From assembly GCF_002973525.1 (NCBI RefSeq), contig NZ_PVEN01000001.1:1364001-1428000 (forward strand): a DNA stretch of 64,000 nt, written 5' to 3'. The notes below the pieces were generated by a model, which was not told the origin of the DNA, did not search any database, and was given only the letters and a program-made list of their open reading frames with translations. The position numbers and the translations under genes were made by a program. Source of the stretch: Paraburkholderia sp. BL21I4N1 (GTDB lineage Bacteria; Pseudomonadota; Gammaproteobacteria; Burkholderiales; Burkholderiaceae). Positions 47,256 through 57,087 of the stretch are shown in pieces (position 1 is the first letter of the stretch; every line of letters begins with the position of its first letter).

Positions 47256-48239
47256 ATGAGCCGAGCAACCAGCAAGAAGGGCGTCGAGCGAGCAGTTTCC
47301 ACGCGCGACGCACGTGAGCGGCGCCGCATGGTGGCGTTGCTGACCGCGCTCGCTCCGCAGGAAGGCTACAACCTGACCGCGTTGCGCGATGTGCGCATCC
47401 TGCGTTCGGATCGGGCGCTGTCCCGCACGCCGGTGCTCTACGATCCGGGCATCGTGATCGTGTGTCAGGGTAGAAAGCGGGGCTACCTGGGCGATCAGGT
47501 CTACGTGTATGACGAGCAGCACTATCTTGCCGTTGCGGTTCCGGTTCCGTTCACCATGGAGACCGATGCAACGCCTGAGTCGCCGCTGCTGGCGATCTAC
47601 CTGCACCTGGACTTTCAGATGGCCGCCGAGTTGATGATTCAGATCGACCGGCATGGCTTGCCGCCGGCGGGCAAGGTGCCGCAGACCATGATGTCGAGTC
47701 CGATGGATGCGGCAATGCGAGCCTCGGTACTGCGTTTTCTGGAGGCCATGAACCAGCCGCTCGACGCCGCTATCCTCGGGCCGGCCCTGATGCGTGAATT
47801 GTATTTCCGTGTTCTGACCGGCGGACAAGGCAACGCAATGCGGGCGGCTTTATCGATGCAAGGGCAGTTCGGCAAGATTGGCCGAGCGCTGGAACGTATT
47901 CACGCGACCTATGCCGAGCCGCTCGACCTGCCTAGCCTTGCAAGCCAGGCCGGAATGAGCGTGGCGACTTTTCACAGTCACTTCAAAACCATCACGTCGA
48001 CCTCGCCGATGCAGTACGTGAAGTCCACCCGATTGCATCAGGCTCGTTTGCTCATGGTGCGCCAGGACATGACTGCGGAGGCGGCATGTCATGCCGTTGG
48101 CTATACCAGCGCCTCGCAATTCAATCGCGAGTTCAAGCGGCTGTTTGGTCGAACGCCTGCCGCGGAGACGAAGCATCTTCGCCAGAGTTTCGCGTTGCCT
48201 CCGGCTTTTCCGGAGGCGAAGTTTGTTTCGTCGCATTGA
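47256..48239 (+). CDS. AraC-family regulator with N-terminal cupin
   Basis: The 327-residue protein has an N-terminal AraC_N cupin (about 40-190; RTPVLYDPGIVIVCQG, LGDQVYVYDEQHYLAV) and C-terminal double helix-turn-helix (LDLPSLASQAGMSVATFHSH; ACHAVGYTSASQFNREF). ATG at 47256 is preferred; upstream in-frame starts fall within the intergenic region. It is divergent from the SDR gene, which it most likely controls. Confidence 0.9.
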   Translation: MSRATSKKGVERAVSTRDARERRRMVALLTALAPQEGYNLTALRDVRILRSDRALSRTPVLYDPGIVIVCQGRKRGYLGDQVYVYDEQHYLAVAVPVPFTMETDATPESPLLAIYLHLDFQMAAELMIQIDRHGLPPAGKVPQTMMSSPMDAAMRASVLRFLEAMNQPLDAAILGPALMRELYFRVLTGGQGNAMRAALSMQGQFGKIGRALERIHATYAEPLDLPSLASQAGMSVATFHSHFKTITSTSPMQYVKSTRLHQARLLMVRQDMTAEAACHAVGYTSASQFNREFKRLFGRTPAAETKHLRQSFALPPAFPEAKFVSSH

Positions 48240-48269
48240 GCGACGGCGTGTCGTGCGGGTCGATCGCAT

Positions 48270-48600
48270 GACGACGTGAGTCGCTCGACGTTCTTTTCGC
48301 GATTGCCGTCACGACTGCATCACCCGTTTCGCTCGTGCCGACCCGGCTTGTGCCTTTGGAATCATTCCAGCCGGGGAAATGAACGTGTGCCGCAGTGCGG
48401 CGTCCATGAGGTTGCCCGAAATAAGCGTCGCCGGTCGCATCGCCAGTCGCCTATGGCGCCGAACAGCATGGCGTCGGCCTGTTTGGCCCAAGGCATTCAG
48501 AACCTTGATGGCCTCGGCGACGATTTCAGTTCCGATGCCAGTCAAGTTCTTCCGGTACACGCCGTTAACGTCGGCTAAGGAAAAACTCATCAAGACTGAC
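48270..48600 (-). pseudogene. Degraded isocitrate/isopropylmalate dehydrogenase-family fragment
   Basis: On the minus strand, pieces of this family appear in different frames: LTGIGTEIVAEAIKVLNAL (the usual GDGIGTEIV nucleotide region, with D and G changed), then in another frame QADAMLFGAIGDWRCD, and near the end VGTSETGDAVVTAIAKR, like the C-terminal glycine/threonine region. Most of the enzyme between these pieces is missing. It is a multiply frameshifted, internally deleted relic. Confidence 0.6.
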
Positions 48601-48642
48601 CGACTTATCGACATGACGGTCGCGCTGACCTTCTGATAAAAA

Positions 48643-50025
48643 ATGAAAACCACCCTAAAAATAGCCGGGGCACTGTTGATGTTTTCAACGGCGGCGGCCT
48701 ATGGCCTTGATATGTCCGGAGCACCGTCCGCGCCGGCATCGGCGAAATCGGACTCGTCGCCACCGGGCGCGGTGACGGACGGCAGAACCACGCCGAGCAC
48801 GCTGCAGTTTCGCAACGGGCTGATCGCGGCCGGAATCGATCCGGACGCCGGGCAGGGGAAAGTGTTGATGCGCTGGCTTGCGAAGTTCGCCAGCGATCCC
48901 GCCTGGCAGGTTGCTTTGGCGCGGCAATCCGGCGGCGCGGAGAATTTCTGGTCGGCGCCGCTCTCGGCGGACGACCGCCTGCGCATGCTGCAGTTGCTGA
49001 AAGACATGGCCATGGACTCGCAGAAAGACTGCCATTTGCCCCCGGCTGCTGGCGCTGACTTTCTCGCCTTCGCCAGGACGTCGTCGCCTCGCTTTCTGGA
49101 GGATATGATGCAGATTCTGGAAATTTCGATCAATAGCGCGAAGTCGCCGCATCCTCAGGATCAATACAGCGTGACGGATCTTCTCGACGCGGACGCACGG
49201 CTGAATGCGACGCCGTCCGTGGCGCCGGGAACGCATGGTTATCCGCCGGGCGCATGCGGCGCCCTCGCATTCTCGGTCGACGCAATTGACGGATTACCCG
49301 AGCCGGTGCGACAGCGTGCATCGTTCGAATTCATGCGGATGATGAGCGGGCAAAAGGCGGCGTTCGACACGGTGCTCGACAGCCCGTCGGCGTATCTCGA
49401 CGATGCGTTCGACGAGCGTCAATTGCCTGAGACGCTGCGCCGCCATTTGCCTGCGGACGGTAGCCGTCCGCTGCCGTACTCGCGTTTGACCTTCGAAGCC
49501 GACTGGGTGAACAAAAAAACGCCCGCCGACAACGCTGCATTCAGGAACGTGTTTATCAATCGACGCAATAACGGTGTGATTGCCTATGTCGCCACTGCAC
49601 AAGGGTGGTCGGATTTTACGTTGAGCTACGGTATTGCGATCTTGCGTACGCAAGTCGTGGCGAGAGGCTCCGATTTGACTCAACGGGGCACGCTCGAGGA
49701 CGAGGCTGCGATGCCCGCGGCGGAGCGCGAGCTCGTGCCGGGACAAAGCCTTGATCTCGTCGTGCCGCAACCGTCTGCGAAGGGCGTGAAGTCGCGGCGC
49801 TGCGAGATAGGCCAGGCGGTGCCCGCGTCGACGATTTTCCCTTCGCTGACGGGCTCGGCGATCGGCTTGCAGTGCACGGACACCAAGGCACACGGCAAGA
49901 ATGAGAGCTGGCATTCCGTGTGGTTGACCGACTACAACATTGCGTGGACCCAGTCTATCGACGACGAAGACGGGCGAACCGAGGTCGTGATCCGGAACGT
50001 TACTATCGAACGCGCGCCGCAATGA
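48643..50025 (+). CDS. Exported protein of unknown function
   Basis: The 460-residue protein has a Sec signal peptide (residues 1-21, MKTTLKIAGALLMFSTAAAYG) and a Ser/Pro-rich lead. Two cysteines (CHLPPAAG and ACGALAF region) and later pairs (SRRCEIG, LQCTDTK) could form disulfides. The C-terminal half (SRLTFEADWVNKKTP to VVIRNVTIERAPQ) is beta-rich. I do not recognise the family. It begins only 2 bp after a run of A's at 48640 without a strong ribosome site, and sits next to the dehydrogenase relic, which suggests a rearranged region. Confidence 0.65.
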   Translation: MKTTLKIAGALLMFSTAAAYGLDMSGAPSAPASAKSDSSPPGAVTDGRTTPSTLQFRNGLIAAGIDPDAGQGKVLMRWLAKFASDPAWQVALARQSGGAENFWSAPLSADDRLRMLQLLKDMAMDSQKDCHLPPAAGADFLAFARTSSPRFLEDMMQILEISINSAKSPHPQDQYSVTDLLDADARLNATPSVAPGTHGYPPGACGALAFSVDAIDGLPEPVRQRASFEFMRMMSGQKAAFDTVLDSPSAYLDDAFDERQLPETLRRHLPADGSRPLPYSRLTFEADWVNKKTPADNAAFRNVFINRRNNGVIAYVATAQGWSDFTLSYGIAILRTQVVARGSDLTQRGTLEDEAAMPAAERELVPGQSLDLVVPQPSAKGVKSRRCEIGQAVPASTIFPSLTGSAIGLQCTDTKAHGKNESWHSVWLTDYNIAWTQSIDDEDGRTEVVIRNVTIERAPQ

Positions 50026-50091
50026 AACCGAAGTGATTCCGGCTATCGAAGGCGGCGAGCTAGAACCCGAGACGGGGAAGGGAGGCAAATC

Positions 50092-50826
50092 GTGAAAGTC
50101 ACCATTGCGTACATCGAGGAACCGCCATTCGGTTGGACAGGCCCGGACGGGGCGGCGACGGGCGCCGATCTCGATCTGGCCGATGCCGTCCTTCGCGCGA
50201 TCGGCGTGACCCGGATCGAACCTTGCCTGACGACGTTCAGTGAGCTGTTGCCCGGCGTTGAGGCCGGTCGCTGGGATATGAATTTGCCGCTATTCGTCAC
50301 GCCCGAACGGGCCACCAAGGTGGCATTCAGCGTGCCCGTGTGGGCGATTGGCGACGGTTTTCTGGTGCGGGCGGGAAATCCCAAAGGACTCGGTAGCTAC
50401 ACGTCGATCGCGGAACGTTCAGATGCGCGGCTCGGCATCATCGCCGGACAGGTCCAACATGAGGCCGCGAAAACGGCGGGTGTGCCCGCAAACCGGATCG
50501 TCGTCTTCGAGCAGCAGGCCGACGCGATCGAAGCGGTTCGTTCAGGCAGAATCGATGCGTACGCAAGTACTGCGCTAGGCAACCGGATACTCGCCGGGCA
50601 GATTGGGAGCGCTGTCGAAGCGGTAGATCACGAAACGGGAAGTGAAGGGCAGCAGCATCATCCGGTCGGCGCCTTCTCTTTTAACAGAAGCAACGGTGAT
50701 CTGATTCATGCGGTGAACGAGCAACTCCGCCGGTATCTCGGCTCGTCCGAGCATCGCGCACGGATGGCGAGATTCGGCCTTACGGCCAAAGAGATCGATC
50801 CCGCACTCGAGCATCGGTCGGTATAA
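50092..50826 (+). CDS. Extracellular solute-binding protein family 3-like, without signal peptide
   Basis: The 244-residue protein has the amino-acid-binding (SBP_bac_3) pattern: IAYIEEPPFGWTGPDGAATG-like opening with GADLDLADAV, then WDMNLPLFVTPERATKVAFS, and GRIDAYASTALGNRI. Such proteins feed ABC transporters in the periplasm, but this one has no signal peptide, no lipobox and no transporter genes nearby. It may be a cytoplasmic binding or sensor protein. GGGAGG precedes the ATG, so the start is sound. Confidence 0.78.
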   Translation: MKVTIAYIEEPPFGWTGPDGAATGADLDLADAVLRAIGVTRIEPCLTTFSELLPGVEAGRWDMNLPLFVTPERATKVAFSVPVWAIGDGFLVRAGNPKGLGSYTSIAERSDARLGIIAGQVQHEAAKTAGVPANRIVVFEQQADAIEAVRSGRIDAYASTALGNRILAGQIGSAVEAVDHETGSEGQQHHPVGAFSFNRSNGDLIHAVNEQLRRYLGSSEHRARMARFGLTAKEIDPALEHRSV

Positions 50827-50859
50827 AGGCGGGACGTTCGACGCCCGTTCGCTGATCCA

Positions 50860-51492
50860 TCAGATTTCGCGTCGCGGTATCGCCGGTCCCGTTTCGAGGT
50901 CGCCGGGTGATGGCGTAAGGTCTTGCGATGTCTGATTCGACGTCGCCTGCCGGCGCAAAACTAGCATCGACTTGCCACGGTAGATGACCTCATCCTTTAT
51001 TTCGTACGCGAGTTTTTTCGCTAGAGCCAGCGACGCGAGATTGTCCGGAGCAATGAGGCACACCGTCTCCTTGCATTGAGAATCTGCTTCCAGCCACTTC
51101 AGGGCCGCTGTCGCTGCCTCGGTGGCGTAGCCGAGTCCCTGCGAGTCTTTCGCAAACATCCAGCCGATTTCGTGTGCCGTGTCGAAGTCGGCGGTTAGCG
51201 CGCGTTTGAAGCGAAAGAATCCGAGCTCGCCGACAAATTTCCCACTGCGCTTGTCCCGAACAATCCAGTGACCATACCCAAACAGCGCCCAGTGCCCCAC
51301 GATCCGATGTAACCGCGACCAGACCTCTTCCTCGGTGAGCGGCGAGTCGATGACTTGAGCGACGACGCGGCTGTCCGACCACATCGAATGGAGTGCTTCG
51401 AAGTCGTCGAGCGTTGGCGGAAGCAGAAGCAGGCGATCGGTTTCGAGCGATACTGTGCGATACAACGTGTTGTGATACTGAGCTGAGGTCAT
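50860..51492 (-). CDS. GNAT family acetyltransferase, RimJ/RimL-like
   Basis: The 210-residue protein starts TVSLETDRLLLLPPTLDDFE and has the RimJ/L-type features WIVRDKRSGKFVGELGFF and KDSQGLGYATEAATAALKW, the acetyl-CoA-binding loop, followed by CLIAPDNLASLALAKKLAY. It acetylates an N-terminal amine or small molecule. The C-terminal 25 residues are a polar tail. It is convergent with the solute-binding protein gene. Confidence 0.87.
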   Translation of the reverse strand: MTSAQYHNTLYRTVSLETDRLLLLPPTLDDFEALHSMWSDSRVVAQVIDSPLTEEEVWSRLHRIVGHWALFGYGHWIVRDKRSGKFVGELGFFRFKRALTADFDTAHEIGWMFAKDSQGLGYATEAATAALKWLEADSQCKETVCLIAPDNLASLALAKKLAYEIKDEVIYRGKSMLVLRRQATSNQTSQDLTPSPGDLETGPAIPRREI

Positions 51493-51724
51493 GTCGACGA
51501 ATGTTATTTCGGCCCCGTAATCTACCTGTTCAAAATGCTGGATGGTTCGGACGCTGAGTCCGCTGGCGTTGGCCGTTTGCCGTTGCGACTAACCGTGCTT
51601 CAGGCGTAGGTTTTGATTCGGTATGGGTTCTTTATCCGTTGGCGGCAAGTTGTCCGCGTAATGCTCCAAACGGCGTGGTCAGGCGGTAACCGCTAGAATT
51701 GCGGCTTTAGCCCGGAATACGCCG

Positions 51725-53182
51725 ATGTCTTTTGCCTCGCTTGGCCTGATCGATCCCTTGCTGCGTAATGTGCAGGACCTCCATTACCAGACAGCTACGC
51801 CGGTGCAGGTCAAGGCGATTCCTGCCGTGCTGAACGGTAAGGACGTCATGGCTGCGGCACAGACCGGCACGGGCAAAACGGCGGGTTTCGCGCTGCCGCT
51901 GTTGCAACGGCTGGTGCAGCACGGCCCGGCGGTGTCCAGCAACCGCGCGCGCGTTCTGGTGCTGGTGCCCACGCGGGAACTGGCCGAACAGGTGCTGCAA
52001 AGCTTTATCGATTACGGCAAAGGACTCGACTTACGATTTCTCGCCGCTTACGGTGGCGTGAGTATCAACCCGCAGATGATGACGTTGCGCAAAGGCGTGG
52101 ATGTGCTCGTTGCCACGCCGGGTCGTCTGCTGGATCTGAATCGCCAGAACGCCGTGCAGTTCGATCAGGTACAAACGCTGGTGCTGGACGAAGCCGACCG
52201 CATGCTGGATCTGGGTTTTGCGCGTGAACTCAACGCCGTCTTCGCCGCTTTGCCCACTCGGCGCCAAACTCTGCTGTTCTCCGCCACGTTTACCGACGAC
52301 ATCCGCACCATGGCGGCGGGCATTCTGCGCGACCCGGTCAATATCAGCGTCAGCCCGCCCAATGCCACGGCCAGCAAGATCAAGCAGTGGGTGGTGACGG
52401 TGGATAAAAAGAACAAGCCTGACCTGTTCATGCACCTGGTGGCCGAGAACGACTGGACGCACGCGCTGGTATTCGTCAAAACCCGCAATGGCGTGGACTA
52501 CCTGGCGGCCATGCTGGATGAAGCGGGTTATGCGGTCGACACGATCCACGGCGACAAGCCGCAACCCGCGCGTCTGCGTGCGCTGGAGCGCTTCAAGACG
52601 GGCGAAGTATCCATGCTGGTTGCCACCGACGTGGCGGCGCGCGGACTCGATATCGACGACCTGCCGCTGGTGATCAACGTCGATCTGCCGATCGTGGCGC
52701 AAGACTATGTGCACCGTATTGGTCGTACCGGCCGCGCGGGCGCTAGCGGCGTGGCGGTGTCCCTGGTGTGTGCCGATGAAGCGCCGCAACTGGCCGCGAT
52801 TGAAGCGCTGATCCGGCAGACGCTGCGCCGCGAGGAAGAGCCAGGTTTTGAAGCCGAACACCGCGTGCCGCAAACCAGCGCGACGGGCGAGATCATCAAG
52901 AAACCGAAAAAGCCCAAGAAGCCTAAAGTGCCGCAAGCTGGGCTGGGTGGCATGCCGGCGCCTCGCAAAAAAACGCACCCGCAAAGTGGCGAGAAGAAAC
53001 CTAAGGCTGCGGCACAGCGCTCTGCGACTGCGGGTAAAGGCGCGAGTTTGTCCAGTGGGAGCCCATTTGGCGTGCAGAAGCCGCAGGGTAAGGCGGCTGG
53101 TAAGGCAGCCGGCCAGGCGGGGGCGGGTTCAGCGAAGCCGGCTGGTAAGGCCGCTAGTGGGCGTGGAAAACGCCAACCTTGA
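51725..53182 (+). CDS. rhlE: DEAD-box ATP-dependent RNA helicase (RhlE-like)
   Basis: The 485-residue protein has all DEAD-box motifs: Q-motif YQTATPVQVKAI, Walker A AAQTGTGKT, PTRELAEQ, DEAD in LVLDEADRMLD, SAT in LLFSATF, and in domain 2 GDKPQPAR, ATDVAARGLDI and HRIGRTGRAG. The last 100 residues are a Lys/Ala/Gly-rich basic tail that binds RNA. It unwinds RNA in ribosome assembly or mRNA turnover. Confidence 0.93.
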   Translation: MSFASLGLIDPLLRNVQDLHYQTATPVQVKAIPAVLNGKDVMAAAQTGTGKTAGFALPLLQRLVQHGPAVSSNRARVLVLVPTRELAEQVLQSFIDYGKGLDLRFLAAYGGVSINPQMMTLRKGVDVLVATPGRLLDLNRQNAVQFDQVQTLVLDEADRMLDLGFARELNAVFAALPTRRQTLLFSATFTDDIRTMAAGILRDPVNISVSPPNATASKIKQWVVTVDKKNKPDLFMHLVAENDWTHALVFVKTRNGVDYLAAMLDEAGYAVDTIHGDKPQPARLRALERFKTGEVSMLVATDVAARGLDIDDLPLVINVDLPIVAQDYVHRIGRTGRAGASGVAVSLVCADEAPQLAAIEALIRQTLRREEEPGFEAEHRVPQTSATGEIIKKPKKPKKPKVPQAGLGGMPAPRKKTHPQSGEKKPKAAAQRSATAGKGASLSSGSPFGVQKPQGKAAGKAAGQAGAGSAKPAGKAASGRGKRQP

Positions 53183-53281
53183 TTCGAGGGGGCGAGTGAC
53201 GCCGAGCTTGGGACGGGGGGAGCCGTCCGCGTTTGGCCAAGTACGGCCCTTCGACCCTACAGCGAAAATCGTCGACAATAA

Positions 53282-53635
53282 GCGCACCAGATTCGGTGGA
53301 ATTTTCACAGGTCAAACGTTCACGACTACCGTTCGAGTTGGAGCAAGACGTTAGAGTACCTTTGCGAAGCGAGAGCCAACCTGTCCGAAACTGCAGAGGG
53401 ATTCTGCGCTGACGAAATTCACGAATTCGAAGAGTACTTGAGCCACAACAAATTCGAGCTAGCTCTAGATGCAATCGAGGCGGCGTTCGAGAAAGGCGAT
53501 GATGCTAATTGGCGCGTTCTTGAATATATGGGTATGGCAGCTTTGAGCATGCAGTTGCTTGATAGGCAGCGACGGTACGATGATCGACTGACGCAGGCGC
53601 GAGGTTGGCCGTATAAAACGTTTGTGCCACGATAG
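53282..53635 (+). pseudogene. Small acidic protein frame without a clear start codon
   Basis: The open frame begins after a TAA at 53279 and runs to TAG at 53633 but has no ATG or GTG; the first usable codon is TTG at 53438, which lies inside what looks like conserved sequence (ADEIHEFEEYLSHNKFELAL). The encoded segment resembles small acidic proteins that often serve as immunity proteins for polymorphic toxins, though I cannot place it. Base composition is less GC-rich than the helicase gene before it. Probably 5'-damaged. Confidence 0.4.
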
Positions 53636-53799
53636 ATCACGTCAATTCCAGTGACCGCTATGTAGTAGACCAACCGACCGCTCCGGGTCGACCTGAGTCC
53701 GGTCGTCGTCGGGCTCACTTCGGCCACTTTGAGACATTCGACAGGGCTGCCCGAATCGTCGACAATCCCTCTCACTGGACTCGAGGAAGAGGGATAAGA

Positions 53800-54111
53800 G
53801 TGAATCGATTGGGACGTGATCAGCCGCTACCGCCGCAAATGCAGGGTCGCTGGATAGGTGCTGATGATCCGCTTTCGGAGCTAGTTGTGAATGGAGGCAC
53901 GATTAGCTGTTTGGGATCGGTTCTGAACTATGACCACAAAGTGCTAATCGAGAAGGACGGGGCTTTGACCGTCGGCCTTGGCGTCGACGATGATTCGCGT
54001 ATAGACGACTTTCATCGGGAAAATATCACTGGCCTCGTCATAACACCCGATGGCCGCTTCGTTGTCTATAACGTGAGATTTGGGCTGGAATTTGTGCGTC
54101 CGACTCCTTGA
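53800..54111 (+). CDS. Small hypothetical protein
   Basis: This 103-residue protein starts at GTG 53800 behind GAGGAAGAGGG. It has beta-strand-rich sequence (LVVNGGTISCLGSVLNYDHK, DGRFVVYNVRFGLEF) and no signal peptide or motif I recognise. Like the preceding frame, it is less GC-rich than its surroundings, suggesting acquisition by transfer. An immunity-protein role is only a guess from size and neighbour. Confidence 0.55.
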   Translation: MNRLGRDQPLPPQMQGRWIGADDPLSELVVNGGTISCLGSVLNYDHKVLIEKDGALTVGLGVDDDSRIDDFHRENITGLVITPDGRFVVYNVRFGLEFVRPTP

Positions 54112-54692
54112 TCGGCCAACTTCCGCAGCCGGTCGCTCCGGCACGCAGAGGGGCTGCCGCATCAGGCGCCGCTCGGCCATGAGGCGTCATTCGCGCGCAT
54201 TATCGCGCGGACGTTCAAATGGCCGCTGCACTCAGTGAGCGGCCGCTCCATCATCTGAGACGTCCGATGCGCCCGGACTGCCAGCCTGCCTAGATTCCTG
54301 CCCAATTGCTGTCTTGATAGCAACAGCCCTGCTATTGCCCGGTGAACGTTTTCTGCATGAGTCACGCAAAATATCATAAGTTATGCGAAGGATCTGAAAT
54401 GCAATATCCGTCGCGGCGCAGGGTCAGACTGCCTGTCACATGTTTACTGATGTAGGTCAAACAATCATATGATGAATCGAAGTGATTTATCCATATGGAA
54501 ATTCAATTGCGCGCAAACCTTTGCGCCCTGCCGATGAAGGGTTGTCCACCCTGCTCTCATGCAGAAACGTGCCGTAATGCCTGATGCATAGGCGCAAGTT
54601 TTGTGTCCTGCGCTACCAGAGCGAGTCTTCCTGGATACCCAATGGCCCGAGCACTCTTTTCGCGCGCGACAGGCAGCAACTGGAGTTAAAAA
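54112..54692. other. Intergenic region upstream of the chemoreceptor gene, no gene seen
   Basis: About 580 bp with no convincing frame. A GCCGATGA octamer at 54530-54537 resembles the flagellar sigma-28 -10 element GCCGATAA, but a matching TAAA -35 is not present at the right distance. The AT-rich stretch 54365-54500 probably holds the promoter. Confidence 0.4.
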
Positions 54693-56432
54693 ATGAATCT
54701 CAGCAATCTCTCAGTAAGGGCAAAACTCACGGGGGCTTTTGGCGTGCTTGCCGCCATCGTCCTGATCGTGTCGGGCATCGCCTTGAAAGCGCTCAACGAT
54801 GCCAACGACCGCTTTTCCGGCTTTGTAAGCGGCATCAATGCGCGCGCCGCGATGGCTGAGTCCGTCCGCACCGCAGTTGATGATCGCGCGATTGCGGTGC
54901 GCAACCTCGTTCTGGTCACGACCCCCGCCGATGTAGAGGTCGAAAAAACTGCCGTCAGCGATGCTGAACATCGGGTCGAGGAGAATCTGCAAAAATTCAA
55001 TGCGATGGTGGCCAGCGCTCAGGACATGAGTGACAAGGCGCGCAGTGCCGCGGCCGAAATTTCCCGGATCGAAGCGCTTTACCGTCCGGTAGCGCTGGAA
55101 ATCGACCGGCTTGCCCTGAGCAACCAGCGCGATGCAGCCGTTGCGGAGATCGATACCAAATGCAGGCCATTGCTTTCCGCCCTGATCAAGGCTGCCAACG
55201 ACTACGAGGCCGTGACACACGAACACGCAGTACAAATGGTGCAGGAGTCCGGAGAGCAGTTTGCGCGCCAGCGTAATCTGCTGATCGCCATTTGCCTGGC
55301 CGCTGTCGCGCTGGCGGTCGTCGCGGGTGTGATGATTACCCGGGGCTTGTTGCGTGCCCTCGGTGCCGAGCCGGGCGCCCTCGGTGAAGTGACCCATCGT
55401 GTGGCGGGTGGGGATCTGAGCCCGGTGGTGGGTGCGAAGAGTGCGCCGGCCGGGAGCGTGCTCGCATCGATGGGCGAGATGCAGGCCAGTCTGGTCAGCC
55501 TGATCGGTCGGGTCCGCACTGCGGCAGACAGCATTGCGACCGGCTCCAGCCAGATTGCTTCGGGCAACGTCGATCTTTCTTCGCGAACCGAACAGCAGGC
55601 CGCGTCGCTGCAGGAAACCGCATCAAGCATGGAAGAATTGACCTCGACGGTGAAGCAGAACGCCGAGAATGCGCAGCAGGCAAGTTCTCTCTCCGCCAAT
55701 GCATCCGAAGTGGCGCTCAAAGGCAATAAGGTGGTCGGTCAGGTGGTCGACACGATGGGCGAGATCAGCACGAGTTCGACCAAGATCGCGGATATCACGG
55801 GAATCATTGAAGGGATTGCTTTCCAGACCAACATCCTCGCGCTGAACGCTGCGGTGGAAGCGGCCAGGGCTGGCGAACAGGGCCGGGGGTTCGCAGTGGT
55901 CGCAAGCGAGGTGCGCAGCCTCGCCCAGCGGTCATCCAGCGCGGCTAAGGAAATCAAGGATCTGATCAACGCATCTGTCCAGAAAATCCAGGACGGTTCG
56001 ATGCTCGCGAATGAGGCGGGAAAGACAATGTCCGAAGTCACGCAGGCCGTCTCCCGCGTGACGGACATCATGGGCGAAATCGCGGCTGCGTCGACCGAGC
56101 AAAGCCGGGGCATCGAACAGGTCAATCAGGCAATCACGCAGATGGACGAAGTGACACAGCAGAATGCCGCGCTGGTGGAGGAAGCGGCAGCCGCATCGAA
56201 GTCACTCGAAGACCAGGGCCGGCAACTGAATGACGCGATTTCGTTCTTCCGCATGGATGCCGGGGCCGTTTCGCTCGTAATGGGCGGCGCGGCATCCGCA
56301 GCAAATCGTCCGATGCCGCGTACACAACTCGCACGGCCGACGGCCCGGAAAGCCGCCGCGCCTGCCCGGCCCGCCGCTGCCTTGGCATCCCCAGCGGGCG
56401 CACTCAATAGCGAAGGCTGGGACACATTCTAA
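54693..56432 (+). CDS. Methyl-accepting chemotaxis protein
   Basis: The 579-residue protein has an N-terminal membrane helix (about 12-32), a four-helix-bundle periplasmic domain, a second helix (about 190-212), HAMP and a long signalling domain with the conserved hairpin [20 protein letters not shown] and [14 protein letters not shown]. The last residues GWDTF fit the x-W-x-x-F type tether that binds CheR/CheB. It senses an unknown ligand and signals to CheA/CheW encoded elsewhere. Confidence 0.93.
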   Translation: MNLSNLSVRAKLTGAFGVLAAIVLIVSGIALKALNDANDRFSGFVSGINARAAMAESVRTAVDDRAIAVRNLVLVTTPADVEVEKTAVSDAEHRVEENLQKFNAMVASAQDMSDKARSAAAEISRIEALYRPVALEIDRLALSNQRDAAVAEIDTKCRPLLSALIKAANDYEAVTHEHAVQMVQESGEQFARQRNLLIAICLAAVALAVVAGVMITRGLLRALGAEPGALGEVTHRVAGGDLSPVVGAKSAPAGSVLASMGEMQASLVSLIGRVRTAADSIATGSSQIASGNVDLSSRTEQQAASLQETASSMEELTSTVKQNAENAQQASSLSANASEVALKGNKVVGQVVDTMGEISTSSTKIADITGIIEGIAFQTNILALNAAVEAARAGEQGRGFAVVASEVRSLAQRSSSAAKEIKDLINASVQKIQDGSMLANEAGKTMSEVTQAVSRVTDIMGEIAAASTEQSRGIEQVNQAITQMDEVTQQNAALVEEAAAASKSLEDQGRQLNDAISFFRMDAGAVSLVMGGAASAANRPMPRTQLARPTARKAAAPARPAAALASPAGALNSEGWDTF

Positions 56433-56580
56433 GTCCGGTGACAACATGACAGCGAGGGCACGCCCGCATCAGTTATTGACGGAGACAGGCCCAACCGAAG
56501 CATGGCGTACGGGTCGGACTCAGTCGGACACCACATGAGAGAAGTGGGCGAAAACAACAACAAGGAGAGGGGCGGAGACA

Positions 56581-56718
56581 GTGAGAGCCCTCATACGCCC
56601 AACACCAGAGGATGAGGTTCCCCATCTCGAACGGATCCTGTCATCCGCTGGCGCAGACTCGTTGTTCATCCAGACCTACTGGCGCGCATGTTCAGCAGGT
56701 GCTCGACACGAAGGTTGA
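56581..56718 (+). pseudogene. N-terminal remnant of a GNAT acetyltransferase
   Basis: GTG at 56581 behind GGAGA opens a 45-codon frame starting VRALIRPTPEDEVPHLERIL, the usual first strand and helix of GNAT proteins, but it stops (TGA 56716) before any acetyl-CoA motif. The rest of 56433-57087 contains no convincing gene. Confidence 0.45.
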
Positions 56719-57087
56719 ATCTGCAGCAGCAAGGCTGAGAGACACCTTGAGTCTCTCCCTTCCCCGGTTTTGGGCGAAGAACCACGTAGACCGGTAGCTT
56801 CATGCGCGTCGAATGCCGGTTGGCAAACGTCGCTGGTTGAAGCGAGCATTTCAAAAGGTGTATTGCGGAGGGACTTCACCCGTCAGCGGCCATTCCTAAC
56901 GACCGTTGCACCTTTACAGCTGCCCTTGCAGACGTCCTGCATCGAAGGGCAGAAGTGGGTCGGCTCCCGCCCGTGGCGATCGGACCGTGTCTGGCCAGTA
57001 GGAGACAGTCGACACGCTCACGAAGATCGCTGACAATTGAGCGATGAAACCTATGGTTTCTCACATTCCAAACACCTTTGCGGATAC

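Noticed and set aside
54515..54537. Flagellar sigma-28 promoter of the chemoreceptor gene
   Set aside because: Only the -10-like GCCGATGA is present; no TAAA-type -35 at about 15 bp upstream.
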